From assembly GCA_027946365.1 (NCBI GenBank), contig JAPEUQ010000008.1, positions 806,001-870,000 on the forward strand: 64,000 bases of DNA, written 5' to 3'. Within the stretch, counting starts at the first letter, position 1. Every line of letters starts with the position of its first letter. A program made the position numbers and the translations under genes. This stretch comes from Kalmusia sp. IMI 367209 (taxonomy: Eukaryota; Ascomycota; Dothideomycetes; Pleosporales; Didymosphaeriaceae). Below, piece after piece: positions 31,466-42,146 of the stretch. The notes below the pieces were generated by a model, which was given only the letters and a program-made list of their open reading frames with translations, did no database searches and was not told the DNA's origin.

Positions 31466-34379
31466 ATGGACACGCCCGACGACAGCGGCCCACGGGCGTC
31501 GACCCGTACAGCCAGTTCGCGTCCAGCCTCACAGAAGTCAGGCCGCTCTTCGCGCACAGCACGCTCGCACACCTCAAGTAGGACATCAGAAGTCACGCCG
31601 TTATTAGCGAGATCGCCAGAGGAAGATGACAACGAAGAAGAGGAAGAGCAGGAACAGGCAACAGCCACCACGTCCCTGCTGCGGTCACTGAGTAGCAGCT
31701 TGTCGAGTGGGAAAGACGGGAAGAAGCCATTTTGGAAGAAGAGGTGGCCCAGCATCGTGGCGCTAATCATTCTCATCATCGCCATAGTGTTTATAATGCT
31801 TGGATTTCTGGCAACCGAAGGCATAGAAGAGTACGCCATGCAGGCCGCCGAATTCAAGCCCACGAAGCTATCGCTAGACTCGTTGACGGACAGCGGCGTG
31901 CGGGTGCAAGTAGAGGGGAGACTTCAGCATGGACGCATCGAAAGTGAAGAAACAGAGTGTGCGTAATCTGGGCCGCTTCGGCACATGGATAGCAAGAGAA
32001 GCTGAGACGGGAGCAACTGACGTCGATGTCTACCTACCGAAGTCCAAGTCTGATAAGGTCCGCATTGGTACTGCCAAAATTCCCGGCATCAGGGTCAACA
32101 TCCGCAACGGCCATACCACGCATATCTCGTTCTTCGCCCATCTAGAGCCTGGTAGTTTTGAGGACCTTCGCGACATTGCCAATGAGTGGATCCATGGTCG
32201 GTTGAAGCAGATCCCGCTTCAAGGAAAGGCTGATGTGCCATTGAGATCTGGTCTCCTTCGGCTTGGGTCTCAGACGATTGAAAAAACCCTGACGTTCGAG
32301 GGTACGTATACTTCCTGGGGATGTCGTGTCACTGATGCGAACGTGTGCTAATAGTTCCCCGCCTACAGGAGACAAGCTTCCTCCGGTCCCTCGGCACAAT
32401 ATCACAAGACTCAATCTTCGAGAAGCCAGAGAAGGACACAAGGGGATGGGCGCCGATGTTTCCATTATGGTGACCAATGACTTTCCTGTTCAGCTCACTG
32501 TCCCTTCAGTTGCTGTCGATGTACTCGTCGATGGATGTCTAGAGTCGGATCAGCACATCATGGTCGGCACTGCTGAGACGGCGCAGCTCCACGTGTTCCC
32601 CAAAACTGATGTCGAAGTCAATGTTACTGGTCGTGTAGATGTATTACCAGAAGCGCTTACCGAAACTTGTCCTGGTTCTTCCAAGTCACCACTAGACTCC
32701 CCTTCTTGGTGACTATATGCATGGTCAAGATGCCAGAGTCTATGTCAACTGCTGCACCTTTCCAGACCCCGATACTCCTAGCTGGGCGCATGATCTTCTC
32801 AAAGATATCACCGTCCCTGTTCCTCTACCTGGTCGCGAGATGGGTGGCCTCATCAGGAACTTCTCCATGGCTGACGTTCATTTCTCTCTCCCGGATCCCT
32901 GGGCCGAACCTGGTACTCCGGAAGCCGCCCCGAAGATCTCTGCCATCGTAAAGGTGGACATCAACCTTCCCGATGAGATGAACTTCCCCCTAGGTGTGAA
33001 TCACGTCAAGGCCGACGCCGACATCTTCTACCACGGCAAACTCCTCGGAAAGCTCAGCCTCAAGAAGTGGCAAGATGCCCGCTCGAAGAGGGTTGATGCA
33101 CACGGAGATGAAGGAGCTTTGCTTCTAGTCGAGTCCGACATCAAAAAAGGCCCGGTCAACATCGTGGACGACGAACTCTTCAGCGAAGTCGTCCAGGAAC
33201 TGATCTTCGGAAGCAAGGGTGTTTTGATGAAAGTCAAGGCTTCTGTCAGTGTCGAGGTGGATACTCCCATGGGCGGTTTTGCAGTGCGGGAAATCCCCGC
33301 GGAAGGGGTAGTCCCGGTCAAACGTTCGTGACCCAGTTCGTGATCCATGGATTGCCCCTTCGCAGCAATTGCTAACATTTTTCGGCTCAGCGATTGGAAG
33401 CGGCCACGGCGGGACTGGCCACAATGTCAGCTCGCTTGCTCCCAAGGTCGGCAACTTGTCTATCATAGAAACCTCACGGACTTCAATTACCCTGCAGGCC
33501 AATGTGAACATCACGAACCCGACTAATTACTCTGCTACCGTGCCTTATTTCAACATCAACATCCTGGTCAATAAGACGGTCGTTGGACAAGCAGTGGCAA
33601 AAGATATCTACGTGCATCCCGGCAACAACACAAATCTGCTCGTGACGGCCGTCTGGGACCCATACACGCACAGCGGCGCTCAGGGAAAAGAAATCGGGAG
33701 ACAACTCCTCTCCCAGTACATCTCCGGTACGTAGAAACTATCCTATATCCTGGGATACTCCAATCCAGGCTACACCTCCAACCTTCCGCTCAGCAATACC
33801 GCCCGCATCAACAACAACACACAACTAACCCAACCCAGGCTACAACGTCTCCCTCACCCTCCAAGCGCACAAGCTCACCATTCCCTCCCTCCCCGCCCTC
33901 GGCTCCATCCTCTCAAACTTTCCCATCACGCTCCCAGCGCCACGTCTCTCCACGCCCAAACCGCCCTCCGACGACCCGGACGGCGGCAACGACGACGACG
34001 GCGACGAAGAAGGCGACCAAAATCCCACTTCATCCGCTCCGCAACCATGCACATCCTCTCGTCGACGGCCCTCTTCACCCTCGCCTCCCCTTCGCCTCGA
34101 CAACCCTCTACATCACCTCCCTCAACGCAACCGCCTTCTACGAGGCGCACCCGCCGGCAAAATCCTCTACGAGCTGCCCTTCGCCGTGCCCCCGGCCTGT
34201 CGGAGACGCCGCGGCTGCCGTCGATTGGAGCCTCGGCAGCGTCGGGTACGAGGCGATCCGCAAGGCGCTCGGCGGCACGCTGAAGCTGAGCGCGTTTGCG
34301 GACGTGGGCATCAGGATTGGGAGTTGGAGGGAGGACGTGTGGTTTAGGGGGCAGTATTGGGGCGAATGTCAGGCTGTGA
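31466..34379 (+). pseudogene. Single-pass membrane protein of a conserved fungal family (vacuolar Tag1-like), carrying multiple frameshifts
   Basis: Four exons are clear: 31466-32301, 32369-33323, 33391-33726 and 33839-34379. The N-terminus is Ser/Thr-rich and acidic (SSRTSEVTPLLARSPEED...), then basic KKPFWKKRW and one TM helix (IVALIILIIAIVFIMLGFLA). A large extra-membrane region of LEA/immunoglobulin-like repeats follows (LGRFGTWIAREAETG..., PSVAVDVLVDGC..., LPDEMNFPLGVNHV...). I recall similar fungal proteins labelled as vacuolar Tag1-like; the name is uncertain. The frame breaks by +1 near 31914-31920 and +1 at CCCC 32698-32702. In exon 4 it breaks at 34024-34026 (-1), 34087-34090 (-1), 34148-34158 (-1), 34189-34193 (-1), 34215-34221 (-1) and 34347-34351 (+1). 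After these eight single-base changes the exon phases close exactly at TGA 34377-34379. Either decaying or mis-assembled. Confidence 0.72.
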
Positions 34380-37300
34380 GGGGGGGGGAGGACGGGACGG
34401 GCACATTCACATAGTTGGGTGTGTGTGTGTGTTGTGTGTTTTAGTATGCGGGCGCTGTTTGTATACATTTGTACAAGATTTCGTTTTGCTTTGGATCGGT
34501 CCGGGATGCGACGTGGAAGTGTAGGTTTGCATCGTTTGCCGTATTCTTACATGGGTTCATTGTGGATAGTATGCATTTGCGTCCGATGGTGCGAGGATAT
34601 ATGGGAGCTTATATACAGGCTGTTATATACATTGTGTATGTTAGGATACTTCAAGGTATCGAGTACGCCCATTTTTGATTTGACTTCCTTACAGTGTACG
34701 AAAACACCAGCACGACTTGCGTCATTCGCTCTAGACCAGAATTATAAGAGTCATGAAAGGAAGACTACGGCGTCGAGCCTAAGCTCCGGATCTACCATGA
34801 TCGCCGGGCGAAGTCTGCGCCGTCTCACCCCGTATATGTCACCGTGCGAGGGACCACAGAACACAAGTTGTAAGATGTTCCATGTCTTACGCGGGCCTTG
34901 TGTGGCAAAAAGTCTAAGCCTTGGTAGGCAAGCAACGTGCAAAGTTGGTTGTTCAACAGGCATTCCATGTTGGACCAACCTTGTATGACGAATATGCACA
35001 ATCAAGGCGAATGCGACAGATCTACAGGCGGGAACGGGAATACACTGCGTGATCAGCTGTTGTCTCAAAATAATTTGGGTAGTTGTGTGGGGCCTTGGCC
35101 AACACGACGCTTGCATCTGATCCTGGCGGGAATCTTCCAACAGTGCAGGATCTTGAGAGGAAATCTTCCGATCGTGTACCTGCACGAACGTTGGAGGCGG
35201 TTAGTCCAGGCAGGTCGAAAGGCTTATGCTCGTTTTCCGAGTATGAGATAATCATTAAATGAAAATTGTGCCTTGAACTGGATAGGTCCTGGGAGTCTAG
35301 GATGGCTGGGAGAAGCTCGTTCGGAACGCTTGCAGTATTGAGTCATTCGGTGTATGCGCGTTGCTCAATGTCTCTCCCGACTCGTCAGATGCCTCTGTCT
35401 TTCTCTAAGCTTGCGCCTTACGATGGAACCGAGTCAGGCATACTCGTTCAAGCAATCCAAAGGCTCTCTTACCTCGTCAGTCAGAAAAGGAAACCGACAT
35501 GACGCGTTGAGCCTTACTGTCAGGCATGTCAAGCAGTGCAACGAAAACTACAAGCCGTACTTATTTCCACCGGCAATCAGGCAAGAAGACCTACGGGTAA
35601 GCCCGCGGCACATTAGCCTAGGCAACAGCGTCCAACCAAAGGTATCCTTCTCGCATGTCGATGGTCGTCTGCCAATGCCTTGGACGACAGCGATAGGTTA
35701 TGTTTCTCCAGAGACGTTGCCGTGACACCGTGCGGCCGCAGGCACCTTCCTTTCCTAATGCAGCGTCATGCACAGACGGTATTAAGCGCGAGCCGCGCAT
35801 GGTACGCAAAATACGTTCCTCGTCGCAAGATCAAGTACGCATGTGGTGTTGTCTGATGTTTCTACCCTTACGTGCGAGATCGGCCGAGAGAACGTTCAAA
35901 ATCGGAAGTTGTTGAGCGTCACAAGGCCTTCGGTGTCGGCCTCTTGAGTAGCGCACTGATGGTAGAGTGTAGTGCTGAATGCAATTCGACCGTTGTTGGA
36001 ACGTTGGTCGTTAGTGTGATATGGACCCTCCATGGCGCACAACAGGTGTTGTCTCCACTCAGCACTAAGCCATGCAATGGCGCAAACCACAAGGCAAGTC
36101 TGCCTCTGGCATACGTGTACGTATTTCGTTTGCTTCGCGATGTGTTGCCCACGAACAGAGCAAGACCTCGATGCGGCGAATGGAGGAATCCCACATCAGA
36201 CGGCATAAGGCGTTCAGCGTAAGGGCAGGGGGCGCGCTGTGTTGTACAACACCAAAGCGGATCGGCTCGCAAAAGGCGAAAGGCGCCATGCACTGTGATC
36301 TGTCGCCCCATGATGCGTACCCTGCGTCCGTCAGATTCGGGGCGCGAGGCGCGAGATGGTCGGCATTGTCAGGCGTACTCCGTTCGCTCGCTCCTTCGCT
36401 TACAGCCGCGTTCGGATAATGGTTTGCGAACGGAGGGATCCTTTGATCGGTCGTACCGTGAGATGTGCGTTGCTCGAGCTATTATGCTTGCCGTGCTTGC
36501 CGTGGGAAGGTGGTCAAAGACATGCACGGATCGGCGTAAGTATCGCCCATGGTACCCCGTGGCGAACGGGTGAAAGCTACGAGAACGACCCAGCGAGCAC
36601 GAGGGGAATCTGGTCTCTACCCGCCGTGTGTTTCTCATCTGGTGTTGGAACTACCACCAATCGCTAAGGCAGCGTGCGGGTGCGGCAAGAAGGAAGGAGC
36701 AGTCGCTGGTCTGAGCAAAAGCACCACAGCAAGCTGGTTCGTGCGCCGATCGCTCGGGCCGATGTGCTTCAATTGAGACATGCAGCGTTGGTGAGTCTTT
36801 GCGGTGGAAGCTGAGGTGATCGAGGGTGGATGGGAGGTTGGGTTGAGATGGGAAGACGTGACGGCTTGCGGGAAGACGGCGGGAAGACGACGCGGGAACC
36901 CTGGGACGTGCTTTCCGTCTGCAAAGATACGTGTACGTAATTGAGAAGGCACGCGTGAGCACGTGTGCCATTCGGTCGAGATAAGAGACGGGGACCCGGC
37001 TCCGATTTCTGCGTGGGCGTTTTGGAATGCGAGCACTGCGCATCCCAAGGAAGATTACCCTCGTAGTGTACATGCATGCATATATCGACGCAAGAAGCCG
37101 TCTCAGGCCACGGTCAGTCCCAGAAAACTTCACACTTGGCAAGCTTCGCGCTGGAGCCTAGAGGGACAAGGGCTGGGTATAACGACCGTGATTGCTAGCA
37201 TTGCAGAAACTTGATACGAAGATGGATGACTCGCTGGAAGGAAAGGCTATAGGCTAGCTTGCTAGATTGATTGAAAACCATGCTCTAGAAGGTTGATACA

Positions 37301-37963
37301 GTCGACTTGAACGTAGATGCAGTACCAAAAAAAATTAGAAGATAAAAAGACTCAAAAAGGGAAGACACGCGTCCGCGCATAGGGGTGCTGTGCTGCGGTC
37401 GGGGCTCCAGGACAGGCTAATCAACCGCAGGCGTGAAAAGACGACATTCACAAAGCGCAGACGAAGAATGAGGCAAAGGCGCATCAAAGCCTGGGTCCAA
37501 GATTTGACGCAGTCGCAATTTTACTACGAGATGTACTTGCTCGATTCGGCAATGCTGTGGTGGCTGAGGCCGCTCCATCGGGCAACTAGGAACTTCGCGG
37601 ATGCTGCAGCCCAGGTGCCCCGGCCACAGGAGAGACGCTCCCCCCACCACCACCAGCACCACCACCAGCACCGCCGCCAGAAGCAGACTACTTGTGTCCA
37701 AGACGCTGGCTATACGAGGCAGATTGCGTCCTGTGTCGTGCATAAACGGCTACCGGTCAGACTTCGTTCCGCATGTCGACACGCTCAGGGCATATATGTC
37801 ACGTGAGACATGGCCATCGTCATGGTTCATGGATGGCCAGCCCGCTCCTTGTGCCACAAAGTCGTATGGGGCTTCGCGCGACCGGCCCGGTACATGCAAG
37901 GACATCGTTTCCTTGATACACCCCAAACGGGAGCGGAGTCAAGCTCCACTCGCTCACCCAGGT
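34380..37963. other. Gene-poor interval, no gene supported
   Basis: 3.6 kb of spacer. It begins with a GT-rich microsatellite-like stretch at 34421-34442. Many 60-190 codon frames overlap on both strands (for example 34419-34988, 36072-36419) with no recognisable domain, no consistent splice structure and no shared frame. From about 35900 to 36800 the sequence is more G/C-rich. I see no transposon ends, rRNA or tRNA. Confidence 0.5.
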
Positions 37964-39376
37964 TCACAGATTCTGCCTTGCTGCGTGATTGGCGTTGGCC
38001 GGCGACGACACACTGAGGCCAGGGGGACGTCGAATATCGGAAACCGTCGTCTTCTTCACCTGGTCGATTCGGCTCTTGGACAGGCTGATTCCTGGGACGA
38101 CCCATTCGCTGCAGCTGCATTGCATGCCTTGCCAGGCGTACTTCCCTACGTTGGTATGGCACTTTGGGCATTCAAGACGACCCTCGAGTTTGCCCTGTTC
38201 GAGTTCCGCACGCATCCAAGATAGCGGATCTAGGAAATAGTGAGCACAATCACGAGCCGGGCTTGCCGTAGACAGAGTTTCGCCTTGATCAGCACCCAGC
38301 TTGGAGGAGCCATGAGCGAGGAGAAATCGTGACGTCGCGAGTGGTCGCCTGCATCTGGGTAAGCGCTGAACACAAGTGGGCGCCAACGTCGGTGACGGTA
38401 GGTGGTTTGGATGCTCGAATGAGCGCACTCCACTGACCTGCACTTGCGACATCTCAGCTCCACGTTCGCAACCTGATCGGTGACATGCTCGTCCTCGAAA
38501 CGTATCTTCTCGGCCTCAGGGGCCTGACCCACGGCTCGGCTGAGCTCGATCTCGCGCTGGTATACCCAGCGTTGATAGGCAGGCGTTTCCTCGACATCGA
38601 GAGGCGTCTGCATTTCGCCGTAAAGCTCCAGTTGTTTCATGAAACCTTCGTTGGGCTCGACGATCGACCGGGCCTGTCGTACATGCGATAGCGCCTCAGA
38701 AACGCCGATATGGTGGTGTTGCATCAGATAAGCGATCACACAGGTAGCCGATCGTGATTTGCCCATGGCACTAGAAAGCGAACAGCGTTGGCATGTTGAA
38801 GACGTGAGAGGAATGGGGGCCACCAGTGTGGCAAGCAATGTGCAAAAAGAGGGTCTCAGAGTGTGGTGTGACAAGCAGGGAATTGGATGGCGAAGGTACG
38901 CAAGACGCGTGGACAGAATAGCGGTGACTGAGGGGAGACGAAAACCACGTTGGAGCACTCAGCCCCTTCTTAGACGAAGACGTAGGAGGTGCAATTCGTG
39001 GTGGAGGTCGATGGGTGAACATGCAAGTCTCAGCTGCACCGGGATCTAAACTTACCAGTGCACAAGCACCCCGCCACCGCCATCGAGTCCCTCTTGGATG
39101 AAACGGTTGGTCGTTGGGAAGTGCTCCAGCAGGTTCTCATCCTCGACGTCGTCCACCTGAACTACGTGGTGCTTGAACGGGCTGAACAGGTTCTCATCGA
39201 GTGGCATGCGCAGCACCGACAGCACGTGAGTAATATTAGCCTGCTGGAGAGCGTCACGCCGGCGCAAGGTGAACATGCTGTCGATTCGTCAGCTTCGCAC
39301 CGAACATGGCCAGGGCTCGCTCGTACCCGCCGATGTAGAGCTTCAAGTCCCCCGGGACTTTGTCGATGAGCGCCAT
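37964..39376 (-). CDS. YVH1: Dual-specificity phosphatase Yvh1 (DUSP12 type) with C-terminal zinc domain
   Basis: Four exons: 39376-39327, 39277-39056, 38770-38438 and 38348-37964, giving 329 aa. Yvh1 releases Mrt4 during 60S ribosomal subunit maturation and has a phosphatase domain plus a zinc-binding tail. Seen: [17 protein letters not shown], then [20 protein letters not shown]; general-acid region [14 protein letters not shown]; and the P-loop HCAMGKSRS (H90-R97) with catalytic C91 and R97. The TG|T codon of C91 is split by intron 2. The zinc domain has [23 protein letters not shown] and [12 protein letters not shown]. Alternative acceptors for intron 3 differ by a few bases; the ATGCAG site is preferred because it gives KCRRPLATS without an insertion. 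Flanked by gene-poor DNA on both sides. Confidence 0.94.
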
Positions 39377-39970
39377 GGCCAGCCGGGAAGCGGAGCGCAG
39401 GCAGGCCGACGATGTTCGGGGGTACGTTTACTGTTTGTGAATAAGAGTCTGATGTCGAATGGCGCAGGCGTTGCTGGGTTTGATTTTTTCACCGAGGCTC
39501 ACGCCCAACGCGCGCAGGCGCAGCGGCCGCTGTCAATGGCCAATCAAGCGGTCGAGATACTGCTTTGGGCGTTAGGATGGCGCATTTGACGCGCAACCGT
39601 TCCTTGAGTTTCACGTCGGCGAGGTGAGCAGGACCGTCGCGTTTAGGCCAGCCCTGGTGCGCCTTTAACGTGCGGCACAGCGTGGTGTTTTTGCGGGAGC
39701 GCCACACTTCAGCCCTACGCCAGATCACGCTTGATCGCCTCGGAGTCGCGCCGGCGGCCATAGTCTCTCCAGCTCGTGGGATTCGGACACGCAGCTCTAG
39801 GCAGAACACGGCAGGTGTATGATGAAACGAGGCTGCTTTCGTGAATTAGTCCCCTGCATCCGCTGCGAAGAAGGGACAGACGTCACTCTACCCGGGCGAG
39901 AGCGTCCATCACGAGTCTCCGTTGCAGCGGAAGTATGCATCCGCAGTAGTACCTGGTACATGCACATCCC

Positions 39971-39997
39971 CACACACACACACACACACACACACAC
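39971..39997. repeat. (CA)n microsatellite
   Basis: A perfect run of alternating C and A, 27 nt, in intergenic DNA. Confidence 0.95.
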
Positions 39998-40801
39998 GCC
40001 CGGCAGTGAGTGCCTGCGCTCATCTCACGCCGTCTGTTGGAGGATCCCAGAAAATGAGTGCTTGATCGCTGGCGACGGACGCTTACTTTCTTGGAGCGCT
40101 ACGGGATCTGGCATCGCGTTCGAGGCCCTCTGGCACGGACAGGCACCTTCTCAAGCCTCTGTACCAAAGCGGTACCAGTTACCTCCGTGCGCTCCCCGAA
40201 AGGGCCCAGGGCGCAAGGAACTAGAAAGGAAAAAAAAAAAACCTGACGGTCATCTTCTCGTACCAGGGCGCTTGATGTGCGTCGTGTGCGGGCTGGGCAG
40301 GCCGTGTCTCGCACTGGTCGTGAAGAATTACTCGACAGTGTACTTCTCCTCACTGCAGGCGTTGATCGACGGTCAGATCAGCGCCCGGGAGAGGTTTCGG
40401 CGGATGGAATGAGGAACCGGAGCGGAGGTCAGCAACGGAGGTCAGGCTTTCGTCGCCATCCATCGTTCTGCGCGCTCGGCTGCAGTAATATTACCAGCCC
40501 TATGCTTTGCTTCTTTCGTATCGACACTAGCACGCTCGGACCTCTCCCGTTACCCGCTCTTACGCCGGCGCCTTGGAGAGACGTCGCACGCTGGCGTCTG
40601 CAACCTCAGTCCCTCAGTCGAGCCCTGTCCGCTGGGCGGTATGCTAGTCCGCCAGAGCGTCACGCTGGGCTCCCGCTTTGGCAGCCCCTCTTCAGGCATG
40701 TCTCGTTTCTCTTCGTCGTTGGGACGCTGCGCGCGTGCTCGTGGAGAGATCGGCCCCCGACACCCAGCGTCACCAGAGCGTGTGTGTGCGGGTGAGCGGG
40801 T

Positions 40802-40825
40802 AGCAGCAGCAGCAGCAGCAGCAGC
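40802..40825. repeat. (AGC)8 trinucleotide repeat
   Basis: Eight perfect AGC units, non-coding context. Paired with a second array of the same motif 130 nt downstream. Confidence 0.95.
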
Positions 40826-40953
40826 ATCAATGCAGAATTGATTACATTGCCCTCATGGATCGAGTGAGCCCTCGTCCCACACGCCCACACTGCCGGGCAA
40901 CCCTCGCTGCCGCCGTGCTCGGTGCTCGTTCCTGTGGATGAAACGCCCCCACC

Positions 40954-40954
<1 letters not shown>

Positions 40955-40987
<33 letters not shown>
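40955..40987. repeat. (CAG)11 trinucleotide repeat
   Basis: Eleven perfect CAG units on the plus strand, same orientation as the array at 40802-40825. No gene is convincing over it. Confidence 0.95.
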
Positions 40988-40989
<2 letters not shown>

Positions 40990-42146
40990 CACGCTGGAGG
41001 CAAGGCCGAGCACAAGCAGAGCACAACGGGCGTCTGCCGAGCAGCGACAGCCGGGCGTGGGCAGCGCCCTGTGCTGCCTGAGAGACTTCCCAGGCCTTTC
41101 TAAGAAACCGACGGCTTGGGACTTGAGCATGGTCGAGTAAGGGCTGCAGAACGAGTCTTTCCATACCATGCTCCGCACCCCTGCGTCTCCACCCTAAGTC
41201 GACTGAACCATCCGTGCAAGAATGGCTGGGCCGTGGCCAATCACCGCCGCCGGCTACTCTCAACGGGCTGCCGGGATCAGAGCACAGCGCGATGCCTTTA
41301 TGCTGAGAGGCCCCCGTGGGATGTCGTTCTCTCGCTCTTGTCTGCTATTGCAACCTTCCAAACCCTCGACCTTTGTGCTCCCGTCCGCCCCTGAGCCTTC
41401 TCTTCTTCCTCTTGGACCTCGATGCTTGCCTAGCCGGCGCCTCTCTCTCTCTCTCGCTCCCCGAAACTCCTGGCCCACGCCCTGCTTTGACAACTGCTGC
41501 GCGGCCGTCCGAAGCATTCCTGCTTGGAGCCCGCTGCGGATGGCCAGTGTCGACCGCGCTCTCTGCAGTCCCCAGCCGCGTGTGAGCACCGGGCGCATCT
41601 GAGCAACCAAGCAACAAGCCTGTGGCGGTGCGGCGACTCTCCCTCCTCAGCTCGTAGCCAGGCCAGCTAGAGCCGCACACTTGTAGGGCCCGCAGAGGAG
41701 GCTTTAGCTTTAGCCTCTACCTTCTAGCCCTACGCGTAGGGCTGCGCGGGCTCGATTGGGCGCTGCTCACTGGCCACCCGCCTCATCCCCTCCCCCTCCA
41801 ATCCCTCCCAAATCCCCAAGGCCGTCCACACGCCCCTGCGCACCACCACGCTTCGTTGCGTCGTCGCCGCCGGCGAAGCCTGCACCTGTCCGCCCCGGTG
41901 TTACCCCCTGTGTCGTCGGCCGTCCCGGGCTGCCACAGGTACGCACGCTCTGCTACTTATAGTCCGGGCCTGTGCGCTCCCGCCCGCGTTATCCTCCAGG
42001 GTCTGCTCGACGCGAGCAGTTCACCTTACTCTCTGCGCTCGCCACACCTGCGGCATTCCTGTGGCGACGTGCACGCTTCAGCTGCCCTGGTGGTGACGAG
42101 CGCGCACTACGCACCAATACCGCCGACGTCAGACCTCACCGCCATC

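Larger units (their letters stand above)
39377..42146. other. Gene-poor interval with microsatellites; 3' part is promoter/leader of the C2H2 gene
   Basis: 2.8 kb without a supportable gene, G/C-rich. It holds a (CA)n tract and two AGC/CAG arrays (listed separately), an A12 run near 40229-40240 and a CT-rich stretch at 41448-41458. The final 400 nt are C/T-rich, as in fungal leaders. Poly-Gln or poly-Ala frames through the arrays are by-products of the repeats. Confidence 0.5.

Noticed and set aside
34419..34988. 189-codon plus-strand frame after the membrane protein gene
   Set aside because: Begins within a GT-repeat area, Cys/Leu-rich chance composition, no family features.
40660..41263. 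Minus-strand frames with poly-Leu/poly-Cys runs
   Set aside because: Created by the CAG arrays read in other frames.
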